A stretch of 64,000 nt of DNA from an uncultured Pseudohongiella sp. (GTDB lineage Bacteria; Pseudomonadota; Gammaproteobacteria; Pseudomonadales; Pseudohongiellaceae), in NCBI GenBank assembly GCA_902597095.1, contig CACJWK010000001.1, forward strand, positions 62,001 to 126,000. The letters run 5' to 3'. Positions 8,562 to 17,615 of this stretch are shown piece after piece. Every line of letters begins with the position of its first letter. Position 1 is the first letter of the stretch. The notes below the pieces were generated by a model. That model searched no databases and had not been told where the DNA came from. It saw only the letters and a program-made list of their open reading frames with translations. Both the position numbers and the translations under genes were made by a program.

Positions 8562-9311
8562 TTAGCTAGATTCTTCTTCGCTCTGAGTTGCATCTGCTGC
8601 TTTGTCAGCAGCGTATTGACGCTCGGAGATGCGACGCAGCTGCTGCAGGGAAGTCAAATGGGCGTAGACTAGTGCCACGAGCCCTCGGTTGCGCATATCC
8701 AGAAAATCTTCCTCGGACAGCTCGTTGAATTTTTGTTCATCCACCACGTAAATGCCATCGATGTTATAGAGCCGGCCGTCCGGTCGATGCTGCAGGCGGA
8801 CCTGCTGGGTCGTGAGCAGGCCTTTCTCTGTCAGGTACTTGGTGATTTCCTGCGTCTGATGATTCTGCTGGGCAGCCTGTATCAGGCCCTCGATGCGGGC
8901 TTCCATGTATTCGGTGTTTTTGCCGTCATCGGTGAATACCCGCTCGCCCTCATTGTCACTCAACAGGGGACTTTCTTCATCGACCAGAACCGCGAACTGC
9001 TCACGATTCTCATCCGTTGCCGTAATGGCGAAAGGCGCGTTGCCAAAGCCCACCGGAATCACCTGGGCAGGGAAGGGCTCTTCCTGGCAGTAGAGATTCT
9101 GACCTTCCTGCAACCCCATGATCGCAACCGGCATGAAATCTTCGGTGCTCTGATTTGTCACAAATACCAGCGGAAACTCAGCGGACAGGGTAAAAAAATC
9201 GCGTACCACGATCGGAATCAGGTTTTGTTGCTTGAAGCGCGTGTAGTCGCCCGATTGTCTGACTCTGAGGTTAGCGTGTTGGTCTTTCGCCAGTGGGACA
9301 AATTTCGACAT
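8562..9311 (-). CDS. SapC family protein (PF07277)
   Basis: 249 residues from the ATG at 9311 ('MSKFVPLAKDQHANLRVRQ'); an open frame to 9401 adds a segment without family character. Family hallmarks are present in order: 'VVRDFFTLSAEFPLVFV', 'AIMGLQEGQNLYC', 'VIPVGFGNAPFAI', 'LLVDEESP'-like acidic segment, 'LTEKGLL' and the C-terminal 'NIDGIYVVDEQKFNELSEED'. SapC-domain proteins are often encoded beside TonB-dependent receptors together with 2OG/JmjC oxygenases or tryptophan halogenases; biochemical function is not established. No signal peptide, so cytosolic. It appears to head a three-gene leftward unit convergent with the receptor. No halogenase is present here. Confidence 0.85.
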   Translation of the reverse strand: MSKFVPLAKDQHANLRVRQSGDYTRFKQQNLIPIVVRDFFTLSAEFPLVFVTNQSTEDFMPVAIMGLQEGQNLYCQEEPFPAQVIPVGFGNAPFAITATDENREQFAVLVDEESPLLSDNEGERVFTDDGKNTEYMEARIEGLIQAAQQNHQTQEITKYLTEKGLLTTQQVRLQHRPDGRLYNIDGIYVVDEQKFNELSEEDFLDMRNRGLVALVYAHLTSLQQLRRISERQYAADKAADATQSEEESS

Positions 9312-9644
9312 GCTTTGGATACCTTGTTTGGCTCGAGCTGAACCAGCATAAACTGGTGCCAGTGTGCATTTATCAGGCGCCACCCTGCCTGAGGGGGCCA
9401 ATGTTCCCAGATAGCGCGCTGGATGTTAAGTCACTTGTCGAAAAAGTCTGTAAAAACGCCTTATCGGATGTCGGGCTGAATGCCTGCTAAAGAGCGCCGT
9501 CTGACTCCGGAGAATCCGATTTTGTCCCCTGACTGGCTGAGGTATGGTATAAGTCCATCGGCGAAATAACCCGCTCAGCCATTGATTCGAACGGCCTGTG
9601 AGCGGGTAAGCTTCCGCTTGTCTCCACGCTGAGAGGGTCTTTCC
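9312..9644. other. Divergent promoter region between SapC and the MBL-fold gene
   Basis: About 330 bases with no gene. A possible -10 element TATAAG lies at about 9549 on the rightward strand, and GAGAGGG at about 9629 is the ribosome-binding site of the following gene. Nothing else stands out. Confidence 0.4.
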
Positions 9645-10589
9645 ATGCAAACTCAATCCAGAAAAATAGCTTATTACCAACTGGGCCGACTTCGCGTCCC
9701 GGACTATCTGCCGGGCATCGTTGCGGCCATACTCCTGCTGTTCGGCTTTCCCTTCATGGTCCAGAGTCAGCAGTCCGCTATGATACGTACAGAAGAGGTG
9801 GCTGATGGCCGCTATGTGCTGTTCGGTCGCGGCGGCAACATTCTGGCGTCCCTTGGCGATCAGGGCGTGATGATTGTGGATTCCCAGTTCCCCGACATGG
9901 TGCCAAAGTATCAGTCGACCATTCGTGCTCTTGGGGGTGGTGAGGTGGATTTTACCATCAACACCCATTGGCACTATGACCATGCTGATGGCAATGAGCT
10001 GCTCGGCGAGGCCGGCTCCTGGATTGTGGCGCATAGGCACTCGCGAGAGATGATGATGCAGCACAACACGATCAATACGGTCACCAACCCCATCGTCGAG
10101 CAGGCGCCCTATGCTACCGCCGGATTACCCGTTACGACTTTTGACACCCGCATGGAAATGTACTTCAACGGTGAACAGGTCGATTTAATTCACGCAGGGC
10201 CGGCTCACACTCGGGGCGATGCCGCGGTGTATTTTCGCGACAGCAACGTCATCCATATGGGCGATGTCTATAACAATGCCGGATATCCGTTTATTGACGC
10301 GGAAAATGGCGGCGGCATCGAAGGCGTGATTGCTTTCTGCGAGGCCATTCTGCAGGAGATCAATACCGACACGGTAGTCGTGCCCGGTCACGGGCCGGTG
10401 GCAGGCTATGCGGACCTCGCGGAGTACATCACTATGCTCACCGAGATTCGAGGCAAGATGATGGTGCTGATCGGGCAGGGCGCGTCGCTGGAGGAAGTTA
10501 TGGCGGAAAATGTAACAGCGAACTGGGATGCCAGGAAAGGCGATCCGACCCGACTGGTGAACAGAGCCTACTACAGCTTAACGCGGTAG
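9645..10589 (+). CDS. Exported MBL-fold metallohydrolase
   Basis: 314 residues. An N-terminal hydrophobic segment (about residues 20-40, 'LPGIVAAILLLFGFPFMV') is a signal peptide or anchor. The metallo-beta-lactamase signature H108-W-H110-Y-D112-H113 occurs in 'TINTHWHYDHADG'; further ligands are the His in 'AGPAHTRGD', the Asp in 'HMGDVYNNAG' and the His in 'VVVPGHGPV'. The arrangement fits a dinuclear zinc hydrolase of the broad subclass-B3/SoxH-like group, acting in the periplasm. Substrate cannot be predicted; many such proteins are not beta-lactamases. A good Shine-Dalgarno (GAGAGGG) precedes the ATG by nine bases. It converges with the DUF5916 gene. Confidence 0.85.
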   Translation: MQTQSRKIAYYQLGRLRVPDYLPGIVAAILLLFGFPFMVQSQQSAMIRTEEVADGRYVLFGRGGNILASLGDQGVMIVDSQFPDMVPKYQSTIRALGGGEVDFTINTHWHYDHADGNELLGEAGSWIVAHRHSREMMMQHNTINTVTNPIVEQAPYATAGLPVTTFDTRMEMYFNGEQVDLIHAGPAHTRGDAAVYFRDSNVIHMGDVYNNAGYPFIDAENGGGIEGVIAFCEAILQEINTDTVVVPGHGPVAGYADLAEYITMLTEIRGKMMVLIGQGASLEEVMAENVTANWDARKGDPTRLVNRAYYSLTR

Positions 10590-10649
10590 GAGCGACCTTG
10601 GCTGAAGGCGTCTGCATTGCATTCGGACGTCGGAGATGCCTGCAATAGA

Positions 10650-13058
10650 CTAGGCGCCAAAGCGGTAACGCAGCCGAAATGCGAAAGTATCTACGATGGG
10701 CTGATTCCAGGTCCGGGCAAACAGATTGGAATAGCTGTTGAAGGTGTCTCTAGGCAGATTGGAGCCTCGGGTATAGACCAGGAAAAGATCCGACAGAGGC
10801 GCAATTTCCCAGCGGTAGCGGGCCTGAAACGTCATCCGTGAAATACTGAAGTTGTCAGAAGTCGCAGTTGGCTTTTCGATCGGACGCAGTGGTTCAGCCC
10901 CCACGGGGGAACTTTGCCAGAAGCGGTCTTCAAAGGCCTTCAGTCCGTTGTACTGCATGGTAAACCGGATCTGCTGGCGCGGCCCGATGAAATAATTGAC
11001 CTCCAGATTGGGCGCCCACTGATGTGCTTCAAAGCTGGTGTAAGCGCCATCACCTTTGTGAATCAGCAGCGCCTCCTGATCTGTGTACTGCAGATTTATC
11101 GCAGAGGAAAACCGGTCAGTGGGCCGCCAGGTCAGGCCGGCGCGACCAGTGACGCTTTGGGGGCCAAGGTCATCGGCGTCCCAGTTCAGCGCAAGCTCAT
11201 ACGCCAATTTCTCTGCCGGATTGCTGGAGTATCCCAGGTTCAGCCGCTCTCGTTGAGGTACGGCGAAATCGCCGGTTCCGCGGCCCAATCGGTCATCTGT
11301 GCGGGCGGGGAACAGCCCCAGAGAGTAGGAAAACGTGTCGTTGTTGAGAAAGTTGTAGTCCTGATTCAGAAAGATACCGAGTCGGACGGGCCGGCCTTCG
11401 ACATTCCATTGATTGGCAACCAAATAGGTGGTCGTCCGCGAACGCAATCCCTCTACATCTGATTCAAAGATGTTGTAGTTGTAGTCCAGGTTCATCTGAT
11501 CATTTCGGGTGAGGAATCCCAGTCCATTGATATCCAGAAATTCATCGAAGTAGGTTGCCCGAAGCGTATGCTGTTTGCCCCTTTCCGGCCGGAAGCGGAA
11601 ATCCGCCATACCGCCGTAGCCGACTTCTCTGTCGTTATCCGACCGCATGAAACTCGAGTCGATGACCCAGCGATTGTCGGCGGAAAAATAGTGTGCATCG
11701 ATCGCATTGACTGATTCATTGATGTCGGGATGCATGACGCTTGTCCCCATCCAGCCAATGCTTCGGCGTCCTCCCGAGTTGGTGTCTTCATACAGTGCAC
11801 GACCCACGAAGAAATCTCGGCCGGTCGTGGTCAGTGTAATCGGTGAGCCATCATCTAGGGTGCCCCCGATTGCGAGGTCGTCTTCATATGCCAGCAGTGT
11901 GCCGTAGCGGACCTTTCCCTGCTGACCGGTGAACTTGAGCGCGCCCAGCAAGTCGGTGGGCTGACTGCGGTCAGTGGGTTGCACATTCACCCTTGCGGGT
12001 ACTGTAAGTTCAGGCGCACCACCGATGCGGCGGGTGTTTACCAGCTGTATCGGTCCGCCGGGTCCGCTGGGATTGCTGTGGCGTGGATGAGTGATAAAGA
12101 TGTCCTGCCCTTCGAGAAAGAAGTCGCGCTGCTCAGGGAAAAACTGTTCGAAGGCCGTCAGATTGACAACCACATCGTCTGCCTGAATGCTGCCAAAGTC
12201 CGGGTTCAGTGTGGCGGTCAACTGAGTGCTGGTCGTCGGACGCCAGAAGATATCAGTGCCTATTTTGTAGGTATTCTCATGACCCACTGCGTCATGGACA
12301 CCGCCGATGAACGGGAAATACGTCCGTTGCCTGCGCGGCTCGATGCCCCTGAGTTCATATTTGGTGAAAGCCGACAGATATTCATTCACCGTTCTTGGGA
12401 TGGGCGGCACTGCCCATGAATCGCCATTAAGGTGGCCGACTTGGCGCTCGAAATAAAAACCAATGCGCCTGACATCTTCTGCCTGGGGCAGCGCCAGCAT
12501 TGACCAGGGGATAAAGATCTCCGCGCTCCAGCCGTTTTCCAACTCGCTTGTGCGTCCGTTCCAGGTTCCATCCCACTGCAGATTGAACTGTCGCTCCGGC
12601 AGTATGGTGCCGTCGGTCATGGACTCTCCGAGGTTGAGCCTGATGAAATACCCATATAGACCCTGACCGGAAGGGTCGAGGCTGACGGTAAAGGCGTCCC
12701 GGTCCAGGCGGGTATCCCGCGAGGTCATTCTGGCAATCAGAGTTCCCGCGGGCTGGAAGTTCATGGCACCGATATAAATGCCGCGCTCGGTATAGAACAT
12801 GCGAACGTGTGTGTCGTAAGGCGTCTCTGCCAGCGTATCCGGAACGATGACTTTCATGCCCTCAATCACTGGTAAAGCTTTCCAGACTTCCTCGTCGAGA
12901 TCACCATCGAGCCGAAAATCGTTGTCCGCATCGCTGATTCGGTTGACTTGGGGCAGAATGTCCTGAGCAAGCACTGCCGGCCAAGCGACCGTCAGAAACG
13001 CAAGCACGCAGCAGGAGAGGCAGGCACTGAGCTTTGTCTGGGATACGAGTCTGAGCAT
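10650..13058 (-). CDS. CBM9-like / DUF5916 outer-membrane protein
   Basis: About 802 residues from the ATG at 13058, which gives a signal peptide ('LSACLSCCVLAFLTVAWPAV', then LAQ); the open frame reaches 13145. The first ~200 mature residues are a carbohydrate-binding-family-9-like sandwich ('FRLDGDLDEEVWKALPVI', 'DTRLDRDAFTVSLDPSGQG', 'WSAEIFIPWSMLALPQ'). The DUF5916 region follows, with the highly conserved 'LNPDFGSIQADDVVVNLT' and 'FFPEQRDFFLEG' segments and a long series of amphipathic strands ending '...FRLRYRFGA', indicating a beta-barrel. Function is unproven; such proteins are common in marine bacteria beside peptidases and hydrolases. Probably monocistronic. Confidence 0.85.
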   Translation of the reverse strand: MLRLVSQTKLSACLSCCVLAFLTVAWPAVLAQDILPQVNRISDADNDFRLDGDLDEEVWKALPVIEGMKVIVPDTLAETPYDTHVRMFYTERGIYIGAMNFQPAGTLIARMTSRDTRLDRDAFTVSLDPSGQGLYGYFIRLNLGESMTDGTILPERQFNLQWDGTWNGRTSELENGWSAEIFIPWSMLALPQAEDVRRIGFYFERQVGHLNGDSWAVPPIPRTVNEYLSAFTKYELRGIEPRRQRTYFPFIGGVHDAVGHENTYKIGTDIFWRPTTSTQLTATLNPDFGSIQADDVVVNLTAFEQFFPEQRDFFLEGQDIFITHPRHSNPSGPGGPIQLVNTRRIGGAPELTVPARVNVQPTDRSQPTDLLGALKFTGQQGKVRYGTLLAYEDDLAIGGTLDDGSPITLTTTGRDFFVGRALYEDTNSGGRRSIGWMGTSVMHPDINESVNAIDAHYFSADNRWVIDSSFMRSDNDREVGYGGMADFRFRPERGKQHTLRATYFDEFLDINGLGFLTRNDQMNLDYNYNIFESDVEGLRSRTTTYLVANQWNVEGRPVRLGIFLNQDYNFLNNDTFSYSLGLFPARTDDRLGRGTGDFAVPQRERLNLGYSSNPAEKLAYELALNWDADDLGPQSVTGRAGLTWRPTDRFSSAINLQYTDQEALLIHKGDGAYTSFEAHQWAPNLEVNYFIGPRQQIRFTMQYNGLKAFEDRFWQSSPVGAEPLRPIEKPTATSDNFSISRMTFQARYRWEIAPLSDLFLVYTRGSNLPRDTFNSYSNLFARTWNQPIVDTFAFRLRYRFGA

Positions 13059-13339
13059 TGTGCCGTGTGCCTGTTGTGGGCTTGGCCGTCCTTCGGGCCG
13101 GCAAGAATCGCGGCCTGTTCTGCTTAGCTTACGGTGTGAGTGCAAGAAAGCCGCCTGTTTGAGGCCGATTGCCTCCTGATACGCTGCGCACTATACGCGA
13201 ATCGCACCCATTATGAAGTTCAAAGCGACGAATTGTTGCAATTAACAGGGACTAAACAGAGTGGTAAACGCGTCCGCTTTTGCTGCTGATGACCGCATTT
13301 TCATGTAAGATACGCGATTTTTTCCTCCTAAACGCAATT

Positions 13340-14494
13340 ATGACGAGAATAGGAATCATCGGCGGCGGGCAGCTGGCGGCCATGTTAGTAAAGGCGGTCA
13401 GGCAGACTAATCCGAGTGCTGATACAGAGACTCAGATCTTCGTGCTGGATTCAGATCCTAATTGCCCGGCAGTGCTGGTGGGTGGGGTCCATGTTCCGGG
13501 CAGTCCGTCGAGTGGTGAAGGATACAATCAGCTTGCCGCTTTGGCTGATGTGCTAACGATTGATCTGGAGAATGTCAGTGTCGAAAAGCTGAGCATGCTG
13601 CAGTCGGACGGACATGCTGTTGTCCCTGATCCTGGTCTCTTGGCGCGTGTCACCGACAAGCTACAGCAGAAACGCTGGTATGCAGAACTGGGCCTGCCGA
13701 CTGCAGACTTTCAGATGCATCCTGCGAAGGAGGACATCAGCAGTGACGCTTTTGGTTTCCCTGTTGTCCAGAAAGCGGCGCGAGGGGGGTATGACGGGCG
13801 CGGCGTTCTTGTCCTGCGTTCAGCACAAGACAATGTCGACCGGCTTCAGGTTGACGGATTTCTCGAGCGCTACATCGAGCGCAGCATGGAAATCTCCGTG
13901 ATGGTGGCTGCCGATGGGCAAGGCGCAACGGCCGCCTATGAGCCTGTTGAGATGGTATTCCACGAAGCAGGTAACGTGCTCGATTATCTCGTCGCGCCGG
14001 CCAGGCTGGAGGCGGAGCAGCTTGCTGAAGCCCGCCGTCTGGCGGTCAGCGCGATCGAAAAAATGCAGGGCAAGGGCATTTTTGGTGTGGAGATGTTTCT
14101 GACACCCAAAGGCGAACTTCTGATTAATGAAATTTCTCCCCGGACCCATAACAGCGGACACTACACCACTGAAGCCTGTCAGACGTCGCAATTTGTCCAG
14201 CAGTTCAATATTCTCTCCGGCAAACCGCTTGGCAGCATCGACCAGATACAACCTGCCGTCATGTTTAATCTGCTTGGTGCTGAGGGATTTGATGGCGACA
14301 CCGTAGTGGAGGGCGCTGATCAGGCGAAGAATGATCCGTCCGTTTGGGTGCATCTGTACGGGAAAACCCGCTGTTTCCCCGGTCGAAAAATGGGGCATGT
14401 GACGGTGGTGGCGGCCACGGTAGACGAAGCCCTGGAGAAAGTAGACACTATACGACCTCAGCTTAATGTCAGAGGAGCGCAGCCAATTGACTGA
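13340..14494 (+). CDS. purK: 5-(carboxyamino)imidazole ribonucleotide synthase
   Basis: 384 residues from the ATG at 13340 ('[19 protein letters not shown]'), the family's standard N-terminus. ATP-grasp architecture: the Rossmann-like GGGQL loop, '[18 protein letters not shown]' in the A domain, '[20 protein letters not shown]' as the ATP-grasp lid, and '[20 protein letters not shown]' with metal-binding Glu/Asn. It converts AIR, bicarbonate and ATP to N5-CAIR in de novo purine synthesis, in the cytosol. It overlaps purE by a few bases and forms the purK-purE operon, reversed from the E. coli purE-purK order. Confidence 0.95.
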   Translation: MTRIGIIGGGQLAAMLVKAVRQTNPSADTETQIFVLDSDPNCPAVLVGGVHVPGSPSSGEGYNQLAALADVLTIDLENVSVEKLSMLQSDGHAVVPDPGLLARVTDKLQQKRWYAELGLPTADFQMHPAKEDISSDAFGFPVVQKAARGGYDGRGVLVLRSAQDNVDRLQVDGFLERYIERSMEISVMVAADGQGATAAYEPVEMVFHEAGNVLDYLVAPARLEAEQLAEARRLAVSAIEKMQGKGIFGVEMFLTPKGELLINEISPRTHNSGHYTTEACQTSQFVQQFNILSGKPLGSIDQIQPAVMFNLLGAEGFDGDTVVEGADQAKNDPSVWVHLYGKTRCFPGRKMGHVTVVAATVDEALEKVDTIRPQLNVRGAQPID

Positions 14495-15005
14495 CCACAC
14501 GACAGAACTTGAGACTGCCCAAGTCGGCATAATTATGGGCAGTGATTCTGATCTTCGAGTCATGCAGGCTGCCGCCGACATGCTCGGACAACTTGACGTG
14601 CCGTTCGAAATGACGATCGTTTCTGCTCACCGCACCCCGGAGCGGATGATGAAATATGCGGAATCTGCAAGTAAGCGCGGTCTGAAAACGATCATTGCCG
14701 GGGCGGGAGGCGCTGCGCACTTGCCCGGCATGGTTGCCTCAATGACTCTCTTGCCTGTTATCGGAGTGCCGGTTGCCGTCACGGCATTGCAGGGGCAGGA
14801 CTCACTTTTATCGATTGTGCAGATGCCCGCAGGGATTCCGGTCGCTACTGTGGCGATCGACAATGCAGCCAATGCTGCATTGTTAGCAGCACAGATACTG
14901 GCAGTCAGCGATCCGCTGCTGGCAGAGCGATTGTCAGCATTTCGCGATGCGCAGACCGCGACAGTGTTGCGCAAAGCAGAAGCGATGGCTTCAGACGGTC
15001 ACTAA
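14487..15005 (+). CDS. purE: N5-carboxyaminoimidazole ribonucleotide mutase
   Basis: About 172 residues. I favour the TTG at 14487: AGAGGAG (14471-14477) lies nine bases upstream, and the short extension before '[11 protein letters not shown]' matches the usual family length. An ATG at 14466 is the alternative with no Shine-Dalgarno. Signature motifs: '[13 protein letters not shown]', 'SAHRTPERM', '[17 protein letters not shown]' and 'PVIGVPV'. The enzyme moves the carboxyl of N5-CAIR to C4 to give CAIR, the step after PurK. The start overlaps the purK stop (TTGACTGA), so translation is coupled. The 3' end overlaps the convergent sua5 gene by 15 bases. Confidence 0.95.
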   Translation: MTDHTTELETAQVGIIMGSDSDLRVMQAAADMLGQLDVPFEMTIVSAHRTPERMMKYAESASKRGLKTIIAGAGGAAHLPGMVASMTLLPVIGVPVAVTALQGQDSLLSIVQMPAGIPVATVAIDNAANAALLAAQILAVSDPLLAERLSAFRDAQTATVLRKAEAMASDGH

Positions 15006-15995
15006 GGGGGCGACTTCACTGGCCCGGGTCAGTCGGTCATTCACTGCGCGCCATGCGTCTGTTTGTGGGGGGCGTTGCAGGTAGACTTCTGTGACGCCAC
15101 TGCGCTCCATCGTGTAAAGCCGATCATATAAAACCGCTGCGTAGGGTTCCGGAGTGTCTGGCATGATCCAGGTCGGCGCCCGTCGCTGGCCCAGCTCCAT
15201 TGCTAAATCCTGACTGCATGCAATCCCTGCTGCCGACGCCCACTGCGATTCAATCATTTCCCTGCTCGCAAGCCTCAGGCTGATGTTAACGGGCTGATAG
15301 TGCCTGTGACGCAGGCCAGGTGACGCTGCGTTACTTGATGGCCGCGAATCAGAGACTTCGCCGATTACTGACCGAAGATCATCAATGCTGATGGCGCCTG
15401 GCCGGAGCAGTTGTGGAGACTCCGATCTCAGATCGACAACCGTTGACTCGATGCCGATCGTGGTCTGGCCGCCATCCAGAATAGCGGCAATACGCCCTCC
15501 TAAGGTGCGTACTACATGACCGGCACGGGTGGGACTTGGTCGGCCTGACAAATTGGCTGAAGGTGCCGCAAGCGGGAACTGGCAGAGTCGCAGAACGGAC
15601 TGAACCGCCTCGCCGGCAGGGGCTCTGATTGCCACTGAATCGAGACCGGCGGTGACAATGTCCGGCACCGCGGAAGTCGCCTTCAGCACGATGCTGAGCG
15701 GGCCCGGCCAGAATGCCGCTGACAGTGCTGCCGCGATTTCCAGCTGTTTCGTTGTTGCGGCCCACAGCGGCATTGCGGCTTCGATGGAGACAACGTGCAG
15801 GATCAAGGGGTTGTCAGCAGGGCGACCTTTTGCGGAAAAAATCCCTTTGACCGCGTCTGCCGAGAGGCCGTTGGCGGCAAGACCATAGACGGTCTCCGTG
15901 GGGATAGCGACCAGTTTGCCTTGTGTCAGCAGCACTGCTGCACGTGCAATATCCTCGGGGCGGTCGCTTTGAAGCGATTCAGTATTGATGGGCAT
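14991..15995 (-). CDS. sua5: L-threonylcarbamoyladenylate synthase, Sua5 type
   Basis: 334 residues from the ATG at 15995, with AGGAAA about ten bases upstream; an open frame to 16076 adds unrelated residues. The YrdC domain occupies residues ~15-210: '[15 protein letters not shown]', '[16 protein letters not shown]', '[10 protein letters not shown]', '[11 protein letters not shown]' and '[16 protein letters not shown]', the last being the nucleotide/threonine-binding loop. A C-terminal Sua5 domain (~230-334, '[12 protein letters not shown]' linker) makes it the long form rather than TsaC. It makes threonylcarbamoyl-AMP from threonine, bicarbonate and ATP for tRNA t6A37. Tail-to-tail with purE. 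Confidence 0.93.
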   Translation of the reverse strand: MPINTESLQSDRPEDIARAAVLLTQGKLVAIPTETVYGLAANGLSADAVKGIFSAKGRPADNPLILHVVSIEAAMPLWAATTKQLEIAAALSAAFWPGPLSIVLKATSAVPDIVTAGLDSVAIRAPAGEAVQSVLRLCQFPLAAPSANLSGRPSPTRAGHVVRTLGGRIAAILDGGQTTIGIESTVVDLRSESPQLLRPGAISIDDLRSVIGEVSDSRPSSNAASPGLRHRHYQPVNISLRLASREMIESQWASAAGIACSQDLAMELGQRRAPTWIMPDTPEPYAAVLYDRLYTMERSGVTEVYLQRPPQTDAWRAVNDRLTRASEVAPLVTV

Positions 15996-16091
15996 CTGAG
16001 GCCGGTTTCCTGCTTGTTGAATGGAATCTGCGGTGAATTTAAGAGTGACTGAAGGCGTTATCCTGCTTCGAACCATTCCACTTTTTGTGAT

Positions 16092-16310
16092 CTATGGGTT
16101 TTCCTGGTCGGTCACGCGTCCGACTCTTCGCATGATCGTGACTGAACCATACAGAAACCACACAGCGACTGCACCCCACCACAGGGCAAAAAACCAGTCG
16201 TTTTTATTGGTCCCGTTCCAGGCTAGCCATTCGAATACAAAGGCTTCGACGAACAGATCGAATGCGAGCAGACTGAAAAACTCGAAGACCCAGGCCAGGG
16301 CAAAGGTCAA
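16092..16310 (-). CDS. Small two-helix membrane protein, start possibly frameshifted
   Basis: 72 residues with two strongly hydrophobic segments ('FALAWVFEFFSLLAFDLFVE' and 'FFALWWGAVAVWFLYGSVTI') and a basic C-terminal tail ('RRVGRVTDQENP'), so an inner-membrane protein. The only in-frame start is a TTG at 16310 with no ribosome-binding site. An ATG at 16326 overlaps the stop of malonyl-CoA decarboxylase in the classic ATGA way, but is one base out of frame; removing one base near 16311 would give a natural 'MKTLSLTFALAW' start. I read the gene as translationally coupled to the decarboxylase, with a possible +1 indel. Family not recognised. Confidence 0.55.
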   Translation of the reverse strand: MTFALAWVFEFFSLLAFDLFVEAFVFEWLAWNGTNKNDWFFALWWGAVAVWFLYGSVTIMRRVGRVTDQENP

Positions 16311-16322
16311 TGCTGAGTGTTT

Positions 16323-17615
16323 TCATGACGTGAGAAGCAGGGGTTTCAACTTAGGGTGAAAGTTTACGGTGCCCTCAAGCGCAAACTGCTCATGGTTGGA
16401 TTCGATGCTTGACAGGTCATAAAGATAATTGACCATCGTGCCACGCGACTGTTGCATGCCGTTGTCGCTGTGGTCCGCGCCCGCATTCACTTCATGTAAG
16501 GTGGCTCCATTACCCAGGTGGAAACGCGCGACCGGATCACGGGGCTTGTCCCTTGATTTGGAGAGAACCAGATAATTGAAAACCAGTTTTCGAATATTTT
16601 CCTGATGGGCTTCATCTGCCGCTTCGGTCAGGCTCAGACCCGCAATCTCTTGTTTCAGTGCCTGCAGCTCAGCGGAATTTGCTGAGTCTTCCGATGCAAG
16701 CCAGCGATTGAAACCCGGAACCGGAGAGAGGGTGACAAATGTCTTGATCGAGGGAAATTCAGCCTGTAACTCCTGAACCACCTGTTTGATCAGTAAATTT
16801 CCGAAAGAGATGTTGTTCAGGCCGGGCTGACAGTTACTGATGCTGTAAAACACGGCGGTATCATGGTTGCCGTGTGACTCTGTATCCGTCTCCGGTTCAT
16901 TCAGAATAGCATCAATGCAGTTGGGAATGCCGTGTGCTAGGGCTACCTCAACAAAAATCAGAGGCTCATCAATCAGCGCCGGATGAAAAAAGGCAAAACA
17001 TCGGCGGTTCGGGGGATCGATGCGATTACGCAGGTCATCCCAGTCTTTAATGGCATGGACCGCTTCATAACGGATGATGCGCTCCAAAATAGCGGCAGAG
17101 GTTGACCAGTCGATGGTTTGCAGCTGTAAAAACCCCCGACCAAACCAGGAAGTAAACAAGCGCTGAAAATCCTCATCGACCGCTGACAAGGCGGGATGCT
17201 GTTTTAAAAAACCCAGTAAGTTGCTGCGCATGGCGACCAGATCATGGGTAGCGCCTGGCGTCTGGTTCAGCCTGCGCAGGAGTTCTTGACGAAGTGGTTC
17301 AGCCGCTTTTGACAAGCCACTGAGGCTTGAGCTCGAAGGTTCGCTAACATACTTGGCGTACGCTGCTTTAATGCGGTTCTCATCAGCGTTGAGATTTCGT
17401 TCCAGATGGTGGAAAAAGGCGAGCTGCTCATCCGAATTGAGGGCGGCGTAGCGATCAAGCACCTGCCTGGCCGTTACGATCCCCGACACCTCGCCGACGG
17501 AACCCATGAGCTTATCTACCTGATCGTCGATTGATTCCGATTCTGATTTCGCAAACAGGCTCCGCTGCCGCTTAACCAGTCCAGATAAGAAGTCTTGAAA
17601 TCGGAGGAATGACAT
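16323..17615 (-). CDS. Malonyl-CoA decarboxylase
   Basis: 430 residues, close to the family length. An all-helical N-terminal domain (~1-150) precedes the GNAT-like catalytic domain with 'HPALIDEPLIFVEVALAHGI', 'AVFYSISNCQPGLNNISFGN', 'TFVTLSPVPGFNRWL', and C-terminal 'DPVARFHLGNGATLHEVNAG'. The conserved Ser/His of the decarboxylase active site are in the 'TLSPVPGF' and 'FHLGNGA' regions. It converts malonyl-CoA to acetyl-CoA and CO2, in malonate catabolism or fatty-acid balance. No malonyl-CoA ligase or dctPQM genes are adjacent, so the pathway context is incomplete. It leads into a small membrane-protein gene at its 3' end. Confidence 0.92.
   Translation of the reverse strand: MSFLRFQDFLSGLVKRQRSLFAKSESESIDDQVDKLMGSVGEVSGIVTARQVLDRYAALNSDEQLAFFHHLERNLNADENRIKAAYAKYVSEPSSSSLSGLSKAAEPLRQELLRRLNQTPGATHDLVAMRSNLLGFLKQHPALSAVDEDFQRLFTSWFGRGFLQLQTIDWSTSAAILERIIRYEAVHAIKDWDDLRNRIDPPNRRCFAFFHPALIDEPLIFVEVALAHGIPNCIDAILNEPETDTESHGNHDTAVFYSISNCQPGLNNISFGNLLIKQVVQELQAEFPSIKTFVTLSPVPGFNRWLASEDSANSAELQALKQEIAGLSLTEAADEAHQENIRKLVFNYLVLSKSRDKPRDPVARFHLGNGATLHEVNAGADHSDNGMQQSRGTMVNYLYDLSSIESNHEQFALEGTVNFHPKLKPLLLTS

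Noticed and set aside
11979-12419. Rightward frame opposite the DUF5916 gene
   Set aside because: Opposite-strand shadow of a strongly supported gene, without ribosome-binding site or family.
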